A stretch of 64,000 nucleotides of DNA, taken from Pseudidiomarina aquimaris. GTDB lineage: Bacteria > Pseudomonadota > Gammaproteobacteria > Enterobacterales > Alteromonadaceae. The position numbers were made by a program, and so were the translations under genes. The stretch spans positions 186,001 through 250,000 of the forward strand of contig NZ_PIPT01000002.1 of assembly GCF_003987395.1 (NCBI RefSeq), in the 5' to 3' direction. Under the pieces are notes generated by a model that was not told where the DNA came from, ran no database searches, and was given only the letters and a program-made list of their open reading frames with translations. Positions 9,194-24,572 of this stretch are shown here, piece by piece (positions within the stretch are counted from its first letter, which is position 1; each line of letters begins with the position of its first letter).

Positions 9194-11317
9194 TTAATCT
9201 TTAGTTTGACGAGCGGCAATAACCTGCTCAGCAATGTTGTTTGGTGCTTCAGCGTACTTCAAGAATTCCATCGCATAAGATGCACGGCCCTGAGTCTGCG
9301 AACGCAGGTCAGTAGCGTAACCGAACATTTCTGATAATGGAACTTGTGCGCGAACTTCTTTCAAATCACCAGCGGCATCTTCCATGCCTTCGATGATACC
9401 GCGACGACGGTTCAAGTCACCAACTACGTCACCCATGAATTCTTCAGGAGTAACAACTTCAACTTTCATCATTGGTTCTAAAATCGCTGGGTTAGCTTGT
9501 AATGCACCTTTCTTGAAGGCCATGCTACCGGCGATTTTAAACGCCATTTCTGATGAGTCAACATCGTGGTATGAACCATCATACAACGTTGCTTTTACGC
9601 CAAGTAGTGGGTAGCCAGCAAGTACACCATTTTGCATTTGCTCTTGGATACCTTTGTCTACCGCAGGAATGTATTCCTTCGGTACCACACCACCTACGAT
9701 TTCGTTAATGAATTCGTAGTTAGGCGTTTCGTCGTCAGAAGCGTCAAATTCCATAGGTTCAAGCTTCAACCAAACGTGACCGAATTGACCACGACCACCT
9801 GATTGACGTACGAACTTACCTTCCACTTCAACGCCCTTACGGATCGTTTCACGGTAAGCAACCTGAGGTTTACCTACGTTACATTCAACGTTGAATTCAC
9901 GCTTCATACGGTCAACGATGATATCAAGGTGAAGCTCACCCATACCAGAAATGATCGTTTGACCAGACTCTTCGTCAGTCTTCACGCGGAACGACGGATC
10001 TTCTGCAGCCAACTTACCTAAAGCAATACCCATTTTTTCTTGGTCAGCTTTAGTTTTTGGTTCAACTGCAACAGAGATTACTGGCTCTGGGAATTCCATA
10101 CGCTCAAGCGTGATGACGTTGTTCGGATCACACAAAGTGTCACCAGTCGTAACATCTTTCAGGCCGATCGCTGCAGCAATGTCACCTGCCAAGATTTCTT
10201 TGATTTCTTGACGGTCGTTTGCATGCATCTGAACCATACGGCCGATACGCTCACGCTTGCTCTTCACTGGGTTAAATACGGTGTCACCTTGTGACAGTAC
10301 GCCCGAGTAAACGCGCAAGAACGTCAAAGTACCAACAAATGGGTCAGTCGCGATTTTAAATGCCAACGCTGAGAACGGTTCTGAGTCATCTGATTTACGA
10401 ATACCTTCAGACTCGTCTTCCAGAATACCGCGAATCGCTTTAACTTCTGTTGGTGACGGAAGATACTCGATAACAGCATCAAGTACAGCCTGAACACCTT
10501 TGTTCTTAAATGCAGAACCACACAAAGTAAGCACGATCTCGTTGTTCAAGGTACGCTCACGCAAACCTTGCTTGATCTCTGCTTCTGACAACTCACCTTC
10601 TTCAAGGTATTTGTTCATCAGTTCTTCGTTGGCTTCGGCAGCTGCTTCTACCAATTCAGCGTGAAGCTCTTCAGCTTGGTCTTGAAGTTCCGCAGGGATC
10701 GCTTCGTAAGTGAAGGTCATACCTGAGTCTTCTTCATTCCAGTTGATAGCTTTCATTTTTACGAGGTCAACAACACCTTTGAAGTTGTCTTCTGCACCGA
10801 TGTTCAAATGAATCGGAACAGCAGTTGCGTTCAAACGCGTTTTTAACTGACCTACAACACGCATGTAGTCAGCACCAGCACGGTCCATCTTGTTGACGAA
10901 CACCATACGTGGAACTTCATACTTGTTGGCCTGACGCCATACAGTTTCAGTTTGCGGCTGCACACCAGATGAACCACAAAGCACAACGACCGCACCATCA
11001 AGTACACGCAAAGAACGTTCTACTTCGATAGTGAAGTCAACGTGTCCTGGAGTATCGATGATGTTGATACGGTGCTCAGGGAACTGCTGGTCCATACCTT
11101 TCCAGAAACAGGTTACGGCAGCAGAGGTAATGGTAATACCACGCTCTTGTTCCTGCGCCATCCAGTCAGTTGTTGCCGCACCGTCATGCACCTCACCCAA
11201 TTTGTGAGATAGACCGGTGTAGAACAATACCCGTTCTGTGGTGGTCGTTTTACCTGCGTCTACGTGAGCACAGATACCGATATTACGGTAGCGCTCAATC
11301 GAAGTTTTACGAGCCAT
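9194..11317 (-). CDS. fusA: elongation factor G
   Basis: 707 aa translocation GTPase. The G domain shows [17 protein letters not shown] and NKMDRAGAD. The expected five-domain length matches E. coli EF-G (704), ending in the domain V region ([19 protein letters not shown]). The gene sits between rpsG (27 bases upstream) and tufA, the standard str-operon order. An AAAGAGG ribosome site precedes the ATG. Confidence 0.99.
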   Translation of the reverse strand: MARKTSIERYRNIGICAHVDAGKTTTTERVLFYTGLSHKLGEVHDGAATTDWMAQEQERGITITSAAVTCFWKGMDQQFPEHRINIIDTPGHVDFTIEVERSLRVLDGAVVVLCGSSGVQPQTETVWRQANKYEVPRMVFVNKMDRAGADYMRVVGQLKTRLNATAVPIHLNIGAEDNFKGVVDLVKMKAINWNEEDSGMTFTYEAIPAELQDQAEELHAELVEAAAEANEELMNKYLEEGELSEAEIKQGLRERTLNNEIVLTLCGSAFKNKGVQAVLDAVIEYLPSPTEVKAIRGILEDESEGIRKSDDSEPFSALAFKIATDPFVGTLTFLRVYSGVLSQGDTVFNPVKSKRERIGRMVQMHANDRQEIKEILAGDIAAAIGLKDVTTGDTLCDPNNVITLERMEFPEPVISVAVEPKTKADQEKMGIALGKLAAEDPSFRVKTDEESGQTIISGMGELHLDIIVDRMKREFNVECNVGKPQVAYRETIRKGVEVEGKFVRQSGGRGQFGHVWLKLEPMEFDASDDETPNYEFINEIVGGVVPKEYIPAVDKGIQEQMQNGVLAGYPLLGVKATLYDGSYHDVDSSEMAFKIAGSMAFKKGALQANPAILEPMMKVEVVTPEEFMGDVVGDLNRRRGIIEGMEDAAGDLKEVRAQVPLSEMFGYATDLRSQTQGRASYAMEFLKYAEAPNNIAEQVIAARQTKD

Positions 11318-11344
11318 AAATTCCTCTTTAGGTTAACTGTGAGT

Positions 11345-11815
11345 TTACCAGCGATAATGGGCGAACGCTTTGTTCGCTTCGGCCATACGGTGGACGTCTT
11401 CACGCTTCTTCACAGCAGAGCCTTTATTTTCAGATGCGTCTAGCATTTCACCTGCTAGGCGCTGAGCCATGGATTTTTCACCCCGAGTACGCGCGGCATC
11501 AACTAACCAACGCATAGCCAGTGCATTACGACGCACTGGACGAACTTCTACAGGTACCTGGTAAGTTGAACCACCAACGCGGCGTGACTTAACCTCGACT
11601 GTAGGACGAACGTTGTCCAATGCTTCTTCAAATACTTCTAAGTGCTCTTTCTTGGTCTTTTCAGCCATGATGTCTAAAGCACCGTAGATAATTTTCTCTG
11701 CGACAGATTTTTTGCCGTCAACCATGACGACATTGATAAATTTAGCCAACAACTCTGATCCGAACTTAGGATCCGGCAGGATTTTACGTTGACCAATGAC
11801 GCGTCTTCTAGGCAT
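11345..11815 (-). CDS. rpsG: 30S ribosomal protein S7
   Basis: 156 aa, starting [20 protein letters not shown], the universal S7 N-terminus; it nucleates assembly of the 30S head. Length equals the short form of S7 (156), without the E. coli K-12 C-terminal extension. It is the second gene of the str operon. A 78-base spacer separates it from rpsL, the place where S7 represses its own operon in E. coli; I did not model that structure here. Confidence 0.99.
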   Translation of the reverse strand: MPRRRVIGQRKILPDPKFGSELLAKFINVVMVDGKKSVAEKIIYGALDIMAEKTKKEHLEVFEEALDNVRPTVEVKSRRVGGSTYQVPVEVRPVRRNALAMRWLVDAARTRGEKSMAQRLAGEMLDASENKGSAVKKREDVHRMAEANKAFAHYRW

Positions 11816-11893
11816 CTTAATATTCTCCGATTAATTCAGGGTTTTCCCCAAAACATTTAAATTACAGTGTTTGGCCTTACTAACGGAGAACCG

Positions 11894-12268
11894 TTAAGAC
11901 TTCGGCCGCTTCGCGCCGTACTTCGAACGACCTTGACGTCGATCGTTTACGCCAGCACAGTCAAGCGCACCGCGCACTGTGTGATAACGAACACCTGGCA
12001 AGTCTTTTACACGACCGCCGCGAATCAATACGACTGAGTGCTCTTGCAAGTTGTGACCTTCACCACCGATGTACGAAGAAACTTCGAAACCGTTCGTCAA
12101 ACGCACACGGCATACTTTACGTAGCGCTGAGTTCGGCTTTTTCGGGGTGGTTGTGTAAACACGGGTACATACACCGCGTTTTTGTGGGCAAGCCTCAAGT
12201 GCCGGAACGTTGCTTTTAACAACCGGCTTTTGACGACCTTTGCGCACCAGCTGATTAACTGTTGCCAT
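11894..12268 (-). CDS. rpsL: 30S ribosomal protein S12
   Basis: 124 aa, [15 protein letters not shown] onward; decoding-centre protein. The two lysines whose change gives streptomycin resistance are present as wild type (Lys43 in [11 protein letters not shown] and Lys88 in [11 protein letters not shown], counting Met). It is the first gene of the str operon, preceded by AGGAGT and by a strong promoter at 12366-12394. Unusually, the gene upstream toward rpoC is a beta-lactamase-fold protein. Confidence 0.99.
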   Translation of the reverse strand: MATVNQLVRKGRQKPVVKSNVPALEACPQKRGVCTRVYTTTPKKPNSALRKVCRVRLTNGFEVSSYIGGEGHNLQEHSVVLIRGGRVKDLPGVRYHTVRGALDCAGVNDRRQGRSKYGAKRPKS

Positions 12269-12365
12269 TCATAACTCCTGATTTTGTTGATGTCGCTCAA
12301 CAGAGTGAAAAAATCCAATCCCCCGCGACCACGAGCTAAACGCCCGCCAATTACGGGGAGGCCGA

Positions 12366-12394
12366 ATTTTAATGGTCAATAATTGGACTGTCAA
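12366..12394 (-). promoter_or_regulatory. str operon promoter (rpsL)
   Basis: A perfect -35 TTGACA (12389-12394 on the opposite strand) lies 17 bases from a -10 TAAAAT (12366-12371). It would give a leader of about 90 bases before the rpsL ATG. It is among the closest matches to the sigma70 consensus in the window, as expected for a ribosomal operon. Confidence 0.85.
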
Positions 12395-12397
12395 GGA

Positions 12398-12433
12398 AAA
12401 GCGACGATTGCAAACCCGAGCAAGCGTCGCTTT
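12398..12433 (-). terminator. terminator after the beta-lactamase-fold gene
   Basis: Stem AAAGCGACG (12398-12406)/CGTCGCTTT (12425-12433) with an 18-base loop. On the minus strand it runs into TTTTCC, 22 bases past the gene's stop codon. The long loop and short T-run make it a moderate terminator. It abuts the rpsL promoter -35. Confidence 0.5.
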
Positions 12434-12454
12434 ACTGTAGGATAACGGTAAGAT

Positions 12455-14044
12455 TTACTCGCTAAGTAGGCGTTTCGCCTGAGAATTCACATCCATGGCT
12501 TGGTTGCTAAGTAAGATAACCGCTTCGGATCCATCTGCATAAAAGCCGACGTAACTGGCAAAGCCAGCTGTGCGACCATTATGCCATACCAGCGTGTGGT
12601 CTGCGTCGGTTTGTTCGAGCATCCAGCCCAACCCTTGCTCGCAACAAGCGGCGAAATCAACCCGTGGTGTTAACATCAACTCTCGCAATTGACTATCTTC
12701 TGCCAGCCTTGCTTGCATACCTTGAACATAGTTAACCATGTCCGGTAAGGAGGCTACCACAGCCCCAGCACCGGCCAAGGCCGAGAAGCGCCACGGGCCG
12801 ACTTGCTGACCCAAGCTATTGTAGGGAGTGGCGAGCCGAGGCGATACTTCACGATCGGCTGTCGCAAGATAGCTCGACGTCATTCCAAACGGCTCAAAAA
12901 TCCGCTCCTGCAGCAAACTTTCTAAGCTCATGTCTTGTGCTTTCGCCAACGCCTCACCCAATACCCCGAAAGCGTAATTGGAATAACTATGTTGCTTCTT
13001 GCCAAGCGTTTGTTCATTCAGTGCCGCCGTAAGCATGGCAAGGTCATAATGACGATACGGGTCATGTTGATTCGCATTGGCAAACAGATCAGCAGGCAGG
13101 CGCGGCAAGCCACTGGTATGGGTCACCAGTTCCAACATAGTGACACCTTCCGGTGCGCCAGGAAAAACGCTGCTTAACTCCGTTTCTAGTTCAAGCACAC
13201 CTCGCTGCACAGCGTCGGCGAGCAAATAAGCAACGAATGTTTTACTAACCGAGCCAATCTCATACAACGTTTGTTCATCATGGTCCCCAGCATACTCAAT
13301 GCTAACTTTATCACATAGTAGATGTGCAGTTGCGCCCCCGAAGGTACCGAACTCAGCTGCTTTTACTTGTGGGGCAGGACGCTCGGCGGTGACCTTACTT
13401 AAATTTAAAGCGAAAGCCATACCTTGAAACCATACACCTTCATAGACACCTTCATCATTCCGCTCACCTTTGTAAGTGGCTTTCAACATTGGCGCTGACG
13501 CAGTGAGTTTCTGGCCGTCGATGTGCACCTCCTGCAACGGTATGCCGTAAGATTCCTGCGCTGGGCTGTCGAGCGTTGCGACGAATCCATCTTTGACTAC
13601 GGCGATATTAAAGTGCAGCGGCAATTCGGTTCCACTGGCATTCAACACGCCGGCGTACTTGCCCTCAAAAGCGAGGCGTTCACTGTCGGCTGCGGTCAAA
13701 CGATGCAAGGTAAGAGGCAGTTTAGCTCCCTGCTCAAAGTCCCCAACAATTTGGTCTTGCTGATAAGCACCCGCGAACTTAACACCTAAGTCAGGCACCG
13801 CAAAACTTAGTTGCTCATCGGCAAACTTTAGCTCTTGCAGTGGGTACGTTTGCGGACCTTGATTAGGGCTCTGCAACTCAGCGCGTTCTTCAGTCAACGA
13901 AAGACCAATCGTCAGCCGCATCCCTTGGGGCAAGTCTAATGTGCCCCGCCACTCGCCGTGAAGCTTGGCAGGTACCTCAGACGCAAAGCTAAAAGGAGCA
14001 ACCAGCAGTGCCCACACCAGCACCAACCATTTTGCTTGAATCAT
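12455..14044 (-). CDS. secreted serine beta-lactamase-fold hydrolase with duplicated N-terminal domain
   Basis: 529 aa. The signal peptide is about residues 1-21 (LVLVWALLVAPFSFA). Residues about 235-525 are a class C-type beta-lactamase/DD-peptidase domain: SVSK at 265-268, YSN at 354-356 and HNG at 488-490 in place of KTG. Residues about 27-115 and 126-217 are two similar beta-rich repeats: each has an SP..Q segment, a PLQE segment and a closing LTL/LNL strand. The HNG triad and the extra domains suggest an esterase/peptidase-like member rather than an antibiotic-resistance enzyme. The gene is inserted between rpoC and rpsL, bounded by its own terminators on both sides. Substrate unknown. 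Confidence 0.8.
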   Translation of the reverse strand: MIQAKWLVLVWALLVAPFSFASEVPAKLHGEWRGTLDLPQGMRLTIGLSLTEERAELQSPNQGPQTYPLQELKFADEQLSFAVPDLGVKFAGAYQQDQIVGDFEQGAKLPLTLHRLTAADSERLAFEGKYAGVLNASGTELPLHFNIAVVKDGFVATLDSPAQESYGIPLQEVHIDGQKLTASAPMLKATYKGERNDEGVYEGVWFQGMAFALNLSKVTAERPAPQVKAAEFGTFGGATAHLLCDKVSIEYAGDHDEQTLYEIGSVSKTFVAYLLADAVQRGVLELETELSSVFPGAPEGVTMLELVTHTSGLPRLPADLFANANQHDPYRHYDLAMLTAALNEQTLGKKQHSYSNYAFGVLGEALAKAQDMSLESLLQERIFEPFGMTSSYLATADREVSPRLATPYNSLGQQVGPWRFSALAGAGAVVASLPDMVNYVQGMQARLAEDSQLRELMLTPRVDFAACCEQGLGWMLEQTDADHTLVWHNGRTAGFASYVGFYADGSEAVILLSNQAMDVNSQAKRLLSE

Positions 14045-14090
14045 GTTTCATTCCTTTTGTTAACACTCACTAGGTTCAACATAGCCCAAT

Positions 14091-14122
14091 AAAAAAGGCC
14101 AGTCGATGTCGACTGGCCTTTT
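14091..14122 (-). terminator. rpoC terminator
   Basis: A nearly perfect palindrome, AAGGCCAGTCGA paired with TCGACTGGCCTT, is flanked by A-rich and T-rich runs on either side. It lies 30 bases past the rpoC stop, so it closes the rpl-rpoBC operon before the beta-lactamase-fold gene. It could act in both directions. Confidence 0.85.
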
Positions 14123-14152
14123 AATTGTTAGCAGATGTAGCGTGCTAAGTGC

Positions 14153-18391
<4,239 letters not shown>

Positions 18392-18426
18392 GATTTATCT
18401 CCTGGCAATTAGCGTCCGGTCTAGTC

Positions 18427-21400
18427 TCAGTCTTGGTCCAACTCGATGTTGATACCTAGTGAGCGGATTTCCTTCAGCAATACGTTGAAGGATTCCGGCA
18501 TACCAGCTTCCATGCGCAAGTCGTTGTCGACGATGTTTTTGTACATCTTCGTACGACCGTTTACGTCGTCCGATTTGACCGTCAACATTTCTTGCAACGT
18601 GTAAGCCGCACCGTATGCTTCCAATGCCCACACTTCCATCTCACCGAAGCGCTGACCACCGAACTGTGCTTTACCACCCAGCGGCTGCTGAGTAACCAAG
18701 CTGTACGAACCGGTTGAACGCGCGTGCATCTTATCGTCAACCAAGTGGTTGAGTTTCAGCATGTACATGTAACCCACGGTTACATCACGCTCGAAGCGTT
18801 CGCCAGTACGTCCGTCATACAAAGTGATCTGGCCAGACTCAGGCAAGTCACCAAGTTTCAGGAGTTCTTTAATTTCACTTTCAATCGCACCATCGAAGAC
18901 TGGGGTTGCGGTAGGCAAACCTTTCTTCAGGTTGTTCGCGAGACGCATAACTTCGTCGTCGCTGAAGGTGCTGATGTCGACTTCTTGACGCGTATCACCT
19001 AAGTCATAGACTTTTTGCAGGAATTCACGCATCTCAGCAACTTTAGCTTGTTGCTTCAACATCTTCTCGATCTTGGTACCGATACCACGAGCCGCCAAAC
19101 CTAAGTGCGTCTCAAGGATCTGACCAATGTTCATCCGCGATGGTACGCCCAGCGGGTTCAGAACGATATCGACTGGGTTACCCTCAGCGTCGTATGGCAT
19201 ATCTTCAACTGGCTGAATAGTTGAGATAACACCTTTGTTACCGTGACGACCGGCCAGCTTATCGCCTGGCTGGATGCGACGGCGAACCGCGAGGTACACC
19301 TTAACGATTTTCAACACGCCTGGCGCAAGGTCATCACCTTGGGTGATCTTACGGCGCTTGTTCTCGAACTTGCTGTCGAAGTCGTTACGCAGTTCTTCAT
19401 ACTGTTGAGCAATTTGCTCGAGCTGCTGCTGCGCATCTTCGTTCTTCAGGTTTTGTGTGAGCCACTTGCTTTGCTCAAGACCGGCAAGTTTTGACTCGTC
19501 AAAACCGTTGGCCAGCAACAAGCTACGTGCACGCTCATAGATACCGCGCTCAAGGATCTTGAACTCGTCGGTCAAGTCTTTCTTAACCTGTTCAAGCTGC
19601 ATGTTCTCGATGTCGAGGGCACGCTTATCTTTTTCGACGCCGTCACGGGTGAAGACTTGTACGTCAATAACAGTACCGGTCACGCCGTTAGGTACGCGCA
19701 GTGAGCTGTCTTTAACATCAGACGCTTTCTCACCAAAGATGGCACGTAGCAGCTTCTCTTCTGGGGTCAATTGCGTTTCGCCTTTAGGCGTCACTTTACC
19801 TACCAGGATGTCACCACCGCCTACTTCAGCACCTACGTAAACAACACCTGATTCATCAAGCTTGTTCAGCGCTGATTCACCCACGTTTGGAATATCTGAA
19901 GTAATTTCTTCAGCACCCAACTTGGTGTCACGAGCCACACAACTTAATTCTTGGATATGGATAGTGGTCAAGCGATCTTCTTGTACCACACGCTCCGAGA
20001 TCAAGATGGAGTCCTCGAAGTTATAACCGTTCCAAGGCATGAACGCGACGCGTAAGTTTTGACCCAAGGCCAAGTCACCCATATCGGTTGATGGACCATC
20101 TGCCAATACATCACCACGCATCACCGGTTCACCAACGTTAACGTTAGGAATCTGGTTAATACAGGTGTTTTGGTTCGAGCGGGTGTACTTAACGAGGTTG
20201 TAGATATCGATACCGGCTTCACCAGGTACCATCTCTTCTTCGTTAACTTTAACCACGATACGGCTGGCGTCGACTTTATCGACCACACCGCCACGCTTGG
20301 CGACCACAGTTACACCTGAATCCACAGCTACTGTGCGTTCAATACCGGTACCTACGAGCGGCTTATCAGCGCGCAAGGTTGGTACCGCTTGACGTTGCAT
20401 GTTTGAACCCATCAAGGCACGGTTGGCGTCATCGTGCTCAAGGAACGGAATCAAGCTTGCAGCGATTGAAACGATCTGCTGTGGTGAAACGTCCATATAT
20501 TGGACTTGTTCTTTCGACATCAATGTCGTCTCACCTTTGTGGCGACACGGCACGAGGTCTTCAGTCAACTCACCTTTATCGTTGGTCTTCACGTTCGCCT
20601 GGGCGATTACGAATTGACCTTCTTCGATGGCTGACAAGTAATCTACGTCATCAGTGACAACACCATTGTCTACGCGACGATACGGAGTTTCTAGGAAACC
20701 GTATTCGTTGGTACGCGCAAAGGTCGACAAAGAGTTGATCAAACCGATGTTTGGACCTTCAGGGGTTTCGATAGGACATACGCGACCGTAGTGCGTTGGA
20801 TGTACGTCTCGAACCTCAAAGCCTGCACGCTCACGGGTCAAACCGCCCGGACCAAGGGCAGAAATACGACGCTTGTGCGTCACTTCTGACAACGGGTTGT
20901 TTTGGTCCATGAACTGTGACAATTGGCTTGAACCAAAGAACTCTTTCACCGCAGCACTAATCGGCTTGGCGTTGATCAAGTCTTGCGGCATGATGCTATC
21001 AAGGTCACCAAGGCTTAGGCGTTCTTTAACGGCGCGCTCTACACGAACCAAACCAACACGGAATTGGTTCTCAGCCATTTCACCTACTGAACGGATACGA
21101 CGGTTACCGAGGTGGTCGATATCGTCCACTTCGTCGACACCGTTACGGATTTCGATCAGCTTACGCATGACATCGATGATGTCTTCGTTGGTCAAGGTGC
21201 CTGGGCCAGTTAAGTCATCACGACCTAAACGACGGTTGAACTTCATACGACCTACCGCTGACAAGTCATAACGGTCATCACTGAAGAACAAGTTATCAAA
21301 CAAGGCTTCCGCCGCTTCTTTCGTTGGCGGCTCGCCTGGGCGCATCATGCGGTAGATTTCTACCAACGCTTCCAAGCGGTTGTTGCTTGGATCGATACGC

Positions 21401-22455
21401 AGGGTTTCGCTCATGTACGGACCATGATCAAGGTCGTTCACGAACAAGGTTTCAAATTTCTTAAAGCCAGCTTCACGCAGCTCAGCCAACAACTCAAGCG
21501 TTAGTTCAGAGTTTGCTTCTGCAACCACTTCGCCGGTCTTCTTGTTGACGTAATCTTTCGCGAGAACTTTGCCAACCAAGTACTCAAGTGGTACTTCCAT
21601 TTCTGGCTGGTTAAGACCTTCGATTTGCTTAATGTGGCGCGCAGTAATACGACGACCTTTTTCGACGATCATCTCGCCGTCATCGTTCTTGATGTCAAAT
21701 TTCGCGGTTTCGCCGCGGAGACGCTCTGGCACCAACTGCATGAATACTTTCTTACCACGGAACTGGAAGTACGTGGTTTCGAAGAACATCTCGAGGATTT
21801 CTTCCGTCGTGTATTCAAGCGCACGCAAAATGATCGACGCCGGTAATTTACGACGACGGTCGATACGTACAAATACGTTGTCCTTTGGATCGAACTCAAA
21901 GTCTAACCAAGAACCACGGTATGGAATCACGCGTGCGTTATAAAGTACTTTACCTGACGAATGGGTTTTACCCTTGTCATGGTCAAAGAACACGCCCGGC
22001 GAACGGTGTAACTGAGAAACGATAACACGCTCGGTACCGTTAATAACAAAAGTACCGTTTTCAGTCATCAATGGGATTTCGCCCATATAGACTTCTTGCT
22101 CGCGCATATCTTTAACGGTGCCTGCCGCTGCTTCTTTATCATAAAGAACCAAGCGCAGTTTCACTCGCAATGGAGCAGAATAAGTAATACCACGAATTTG
22201 ACACTCTTTGACGTCAAAAACTGGCTCACCAAGGTGATAGCTCACGTACTGCAATTCCGAATTACCTGAATAAGCGGCAATCGGGAATACTGAGCGGAAA
22301 GCTGCTTCCAGACCATTATTACCTTCTGGATCCAGCTCAATAAATTTTTTGAATGAATCTAATTGGATTGACAACAGGTAGGGTACCTCGAGTACATGAG
22401 GTCGTTTACCAAAATCCTTGCGAATACGTTTTTTCTCAGAGTAGGAGTACGCCAT
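18427..22455 (-). CDS. rpoB: RNA polymerase beta subunit
   Basis: 1342 aa, the same length as in E. coli. The rifampicin region reads [20 protein letters not shown] followed by [10 protein letters not shown], with the usual Asp, His and Ser residues, so a rifampicin-sensitive type is expected. The C-terminus contains [26 protein letters not shown] precedes the ATG. A 215-base spacer with a strong hairpin separates it from rplL, so expression relative to the ribosomal proteins is probably set by partial termination there. Confidence 0.99.
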   Translation of the reverse strand: MAYSYSEKKRIRKDFGKRPHVLEVPYLLSIQLDSFKKFIELDPEGNNGLEAAFRSVFPIAAYSGNSELQYVSYHLGEPVFDVKECQIRGITYSAPLRVKLRLVLYDKEAAAGTVKDMREQEVYMGEIPLMTENGTFVINGTERVIVSQLHRSPGVFFDHDKGKTHSSGKVLYNARVIPYRGSWLDFEFDPKDNVFVRIDRRRKLPASIILRALEYTTEEILEMFFETTYFQFRGKKVFMQLVPERLRGETAKFDIKNDDGEMIVEKGRRITARHIKQIEGLNQPEMEVPLEYLVGKVLAKDYVNKKTGEVVAEANSELTLELLAELREAGFKKFETLFVNDLDHGPYMSETLRIDPSNNRLEALVEIYRMMRPGEPPTKEAAEALFDNLFFSDDRYDLSAVGRMKFNRRLGRDDLTGPGTLTNEDIIDVMRKLIEIRNGVDEVDDIDHLGNRRIRSVGEMAENQFRVGLVRVERAVKERLSLGDLDSIMPQDLINAKPISAAVKEFFGSSQLSQFMDQNNPLSEVTHKRRISALGPGGLTRERAGFEVRDVHPTHYGRVCPIETPEGPNIGLINSLSTFARTNEYGFLETPYRRVDNGVVTDDVDYLSAIEEGQFVIAQANVKTNDKGELTEDLVPCRHKGETTLMSKEQVQYMDVSPQQIVSIAASLIPFLEHDDANRALMGSNMQRQAVPTLRADKPLVGTGIERTVAVDSGVTVVAKRGGVVDKVDASRIVVKVNEEEMVPGEAGIDIYNLVKYTRSNQNTCINQIPNVNVGEPVMRGDVLADGPSTDMGDLALGQNLRVAFMPWNGYNFEDSILISERVVQEDRLTTIHIQELSCVARDTKLGAEEITSDIPNVGESALNKLDESGVVYVGAEVGGGDILVGKVTPKGETQLTPEEKLLRAIFGEKASDVKDSSLRVPNGVTGTVIDVQVFTRDGVEKDKRALDIENMQLEQVKKDLTDEFKILERGIYERARSLLLANGFDESKLAGLEQSKWLTQNLKNEDAQQQLEQIAQQYEELRNDFDSKFENKRRKITQGDDLAPGVLKIVKVYLAVRRRIQPGDKLAGRHGNKGVISTIQPVEDMPYDAEGNPVDIVLNPLGVPSRMNIGQILETHLGLAARGIGTKIEKMLKQQAKVAEMREFLQKVYDLGDTRQEVDISTFSDDEVMRLANNLKKGLPTATPVFDGAIESEIKELLKLGDLPESGQITLYDGRTGERFERDVTVGYMYMLKLNHLVDDKMHARSTGSYSLVTQQPLGGKAQFGGQRFGEMEVWALEAYGAAYTLQEMLTVKSDDVNGRTKMYKNIVDNDLRMEAGMPESFNVLLKEIRSLGINIELDQD

Positions 22456-22601
22456 GGGGTTCCTCAGCTAGCTGATTGATGACCCTAACCACCGGGGAGT
22501 CGATGGTTAAAAACAAACTAGTTACAGCTTGTCGTTCCCGTTTTTGTCACCGCGAGCATGCACCCCAATAACGGGCAAAAATGATACATGCTTAACAGCG
22601 C

Positions 22602-22633
22602 AAAAAGCCTGGTGACTCAAAAAGTCACCAGGC
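22602..22633 (-). terminator. rplL-rpoB attenuator/terminator
   Basis: Perfect 11-base-pair stem GCCTGGTGACT (22607-22617)/AGTCACCAGGC (22623-22633) with a five-base loop, followed on the minus strand by TTTTT. It sits about 38 bases past the rplL stop and 147 bases before rpoB. In E. coli this interval holds a partial terminator and an RNase III site. Here the hairpin looks strong, so readthrough or antitermination, or an extra rpoB promoter, must supply rpoBC. Confidence 0.8.
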
Positions 22634-22670
22634 CTAGGCCTATGCGGCCAGTTTTTGTGTCAGTCGTTGA

Positions 22671-23048
22671 TTATTTAACTTCAACTTCTGCACCAGCTTC
22701 TTCAAGCTGCTTTTTCAGTTCTTCAGCTTCGTCTTTCGCGATGCCTTCTTTAACGGCTACCGGTGCAGACTCAACCATAGCTTTCGCTTCTTTCAGGCCA
22801 AGACCAGTTGCTGCGCGAACTGCTTTGATTGCGCCAACTTTGTTTGAACCAGCTGATTTCAATACTACGTCGAATTCAGTTTTCTCTTCTGCAGCAGCGT
22901 CGCCGCCTGCAGCTGGGCCAGCAGCTACTGCAACAGCAGCAGATGCGTCAACACCGAATTTCTCTTCAGCAGCTTCGATCAGTTCTACCAGTTCCATTAC
23001 TGGCATTTCAGCGATTGCATTCAAGATATCTTCTTTAGTAAGAGCCAT
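22671..23048 (-). CDS. rplL: 50S ribosomal protein L7/L12
   Basis: 125 aa acidic stalk protein. The N-terminal dimerisation part is [21 protein letters not shown] flexible Ala/Gly hinge spans residues about 37-55 ([16 protein letters not shown]), followed by the factor-binding domain ([19 protein letters not shown]). It follows rplJ by about 53 bases in the L10 operon. Confidence 0.99.
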   Translation of the reverse strand: MALTKEDILNAIAEMPVMELVELIEAAEEKFGVDASAAVAVAAGPAAGGDAAAEEKTEFDVVLKSAGSNKVGAIKAVRAATGLGLKEAKAMVESAPVAVKEGIAKDEAEELKKQLEEAGAEVEVK

Positions 23049-23101
23049 AACTCTAAACTCCTGGGTTAAAAATTACAAAAAAATTGGTTAAAAAACCGCT
23101 T

Positions 23102-23620
23102 CTATTTAGCGTCTTTAATTGCCGCCAACACACGCACAAACTTAGTAGGTACTTCGTTAACTGTACGAACGAACTTACTAACAGGTGCTTTGAAGGTGGC
23201 CAGCAATTTCGCCAATGCTTCGTCACGCGTCGGAAGTGATGCAACTGCATCAAGTTTGTCTGCGCCCATTACACCGCTACCGATGTGGAGTGCAGTTACT
23301 TTAAGGTGCTTGTTCTCTTTAGCGAAGTCTTTGAACAAACGAGCAGAAGCGCCCGGTGCATCCAAAGAAAAGCCGTAAACAAGTGGACCTTTCAGTACTT
23401 CGTCCATGTCTTCGAACTGCGTACCTTCAAATGCGCGCTTCGCTAGAGTATTCCGAATAACCTTCAGATATACGCCTTGCTCACGAGCTTGACGACGCAG
23501 GACAGTCATGTCCGCAACTTCCATACCGCGATACTCAGCAACAGCGACGGATAGAGCGTTCGAAGCAACTTCGTTAACTTCTTTAACGATTGCCTTTTTT
23601 GCTGCTAAACCTAGTGCCAC
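23102..23620 (-). CDS. rplJ: 50S ribosomal protein L10
   Basis: 172 aa from GTG at 23620, chosen because GAGGTG lies 6-11 bases upstream and the product then starts (M)[19 protein letters not shown] like other L10 proteins; a longer frame to 23674 adds leader sequence. L10 anchors the L7/L12 stalk to 23S rRNA and, with L7/L12, represses its own mRNA by binding the leader. It lies between rplA and rplL. Confidence 0.97.
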   Translation of the reverse strand: MALGLAAKKAIVKEVNEVASNALSVAVAEYRGMEVADMTVLRRQAREQGVYLKVIRNTLAKRAFEGTQFEDMDEVLKGPLVYGFSLDAPGASARLFKDFAKENKHLKVTALHIGSGVMGADKLDAVASLPTRDEALAKLLATFKAPVSKFVRTVNEVPTKFVRVLAAIKDAK

Positions 23621-23870
23621 TGATATCACCTCTTTTTTTAGTTCTTGGCAGAGCCGCGAACTATCGTTACACATAGGTAGACCGGAATTGCATCTACCAC
23701 GTTGTCACGGTGAATCTCTTACCCAGAGAGTCTGAGCCGGATTTCACCATCTGCGCAGGAAATTAAGTGTCGCTAATCATTTCTTCTCAGAAATCACCGC
23801 GAGACACCTGCGGTCTTGGACGGGAGCCACATTCACTAAGCTATTACACGAAGTGGCGACTCCAACCCAC
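23621..23870 (-). promoter_or_regulatory. L10 (rplJ) mRNA leader
   Basis: A gene-free 255-base spacer between rplA and rplJ on a continuous transcript. It contains several potential stems on the minus strand, such as GATTTCTGAGAAGAAAT-like and GGTCTACC/GGTAGATG-like pairings, just before the rplJ ribosome site. The position and length match the autoregulatory L10 leader of other gammaproteobacteria, where the L10-(L12)4 complex binds and blocks translation. I have not folded it, so the exact boundary is uncertain. Confidence 0.55.
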
Positions 23871-23875
23871 AAACC

Positions 23876-24571
23876 TTAGTTGCTGCCGAGTGAACCCTGG
23901 TCGATGGCAACGCCAGCGCCCATAGTTGTCGACAAGCTAACTTTCTTGATGTACTGACCTTTCGCTGAAGAAGGCTTCGCTTTCTTCAATGCAGCCAGCA
24001 ATGCTTCCAAGTTTTCTTTCAATTTGTCGTTATCGAAATCAACTTTACCGATAGTCGCGTGGATGATACCCGCTTTATCGTTACGATAACGAATCTGACC
24101 CGCTTTCGCGTTCTGAACTGCCGTCGCAACGTCAGGTGTTACGGTGCCAGTTTTAGGGTTTGGCATTAGGCCACGTGGACCTAAGATTTGACCCAACTGA
24201 CCGACTACACGCATTGCGTCAGGTGAAGCGATAACAACGTCAAAGTTCATTTCGCCTTTTTTCACTTGCTCAGCAAGATCTTCCATACCGACCAAGTCAG
24301 CACCAGCTTCTTTAGCTTTGTCTACGTTTGCGCCGCTAGTAAAAACAGCTACGCGAACGTCACGACCGGTACCGTTTGGCAATACAGTTGCGCCACGAAC
24401 GTTTTGATCAGATTTACGAGCGTCGATGCCGAGGTTGACTGAAACATCAACGCTTTCTTTGAATTTTGCAGTTGCCAATTCTTTCAACAGAGTGATTGCT
24501 TCGTTGATTTCGTAATCACGAGCTTCAACTTTCTCTTGAATCAGGCGAGCGCGCTTGCTTAATTTAGCCAT
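23876..24571 (-). CDS. rplA: 50S ribosomal protein L1
   Basis: 231 aa from ATG at 24571, with GGAGG upstream; an extension to 24589 runs into rplK and is not needed. It begins [20 protein letters not shown], with the central [12 protein letters not shown] motif. It binds the L1 stalk of 23S rRNA and represses rplK-rplA translation in E. coli. It starts one base after the rplK stop codon, implying translational coupling. Confidence 0.99.
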   Translation of the reverse strand: MAKLSKRARLIQEKVEARDYEINEAITLLKELATAKFKESVDVSVNLGIDARKSDQNVRGATVLPNGTGRDVRVAVFTSGANVDKAKEAGADLVGMEDLAEQVKKGEMNFDVVIASPDAMRVVGQLGQILGPRGLMPNPKTGTVTPDVATAVQNAKAGQIRYRNDKAGIIHATIGKVDFDNDKLKENLEALLAALKKAKPSSAKGQYIKKVSLSTTMGAGVAIDQGSLGSN

Positions 24572-24572
24572 C

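Noticed and set aside
12455-14044. Clinical-type AmpC beta-lactamase
   Set aside because: HNG instead of KTG and large extra N-terminal domains argue against a typical resistance enzyme.
22588-23091. 167-codon plus-strand ORF over rplL
   Set aside because: Ser/Ala-rich antisense frame of the Ala/Glu-rich L7/L12 gene; also spans its terminator.
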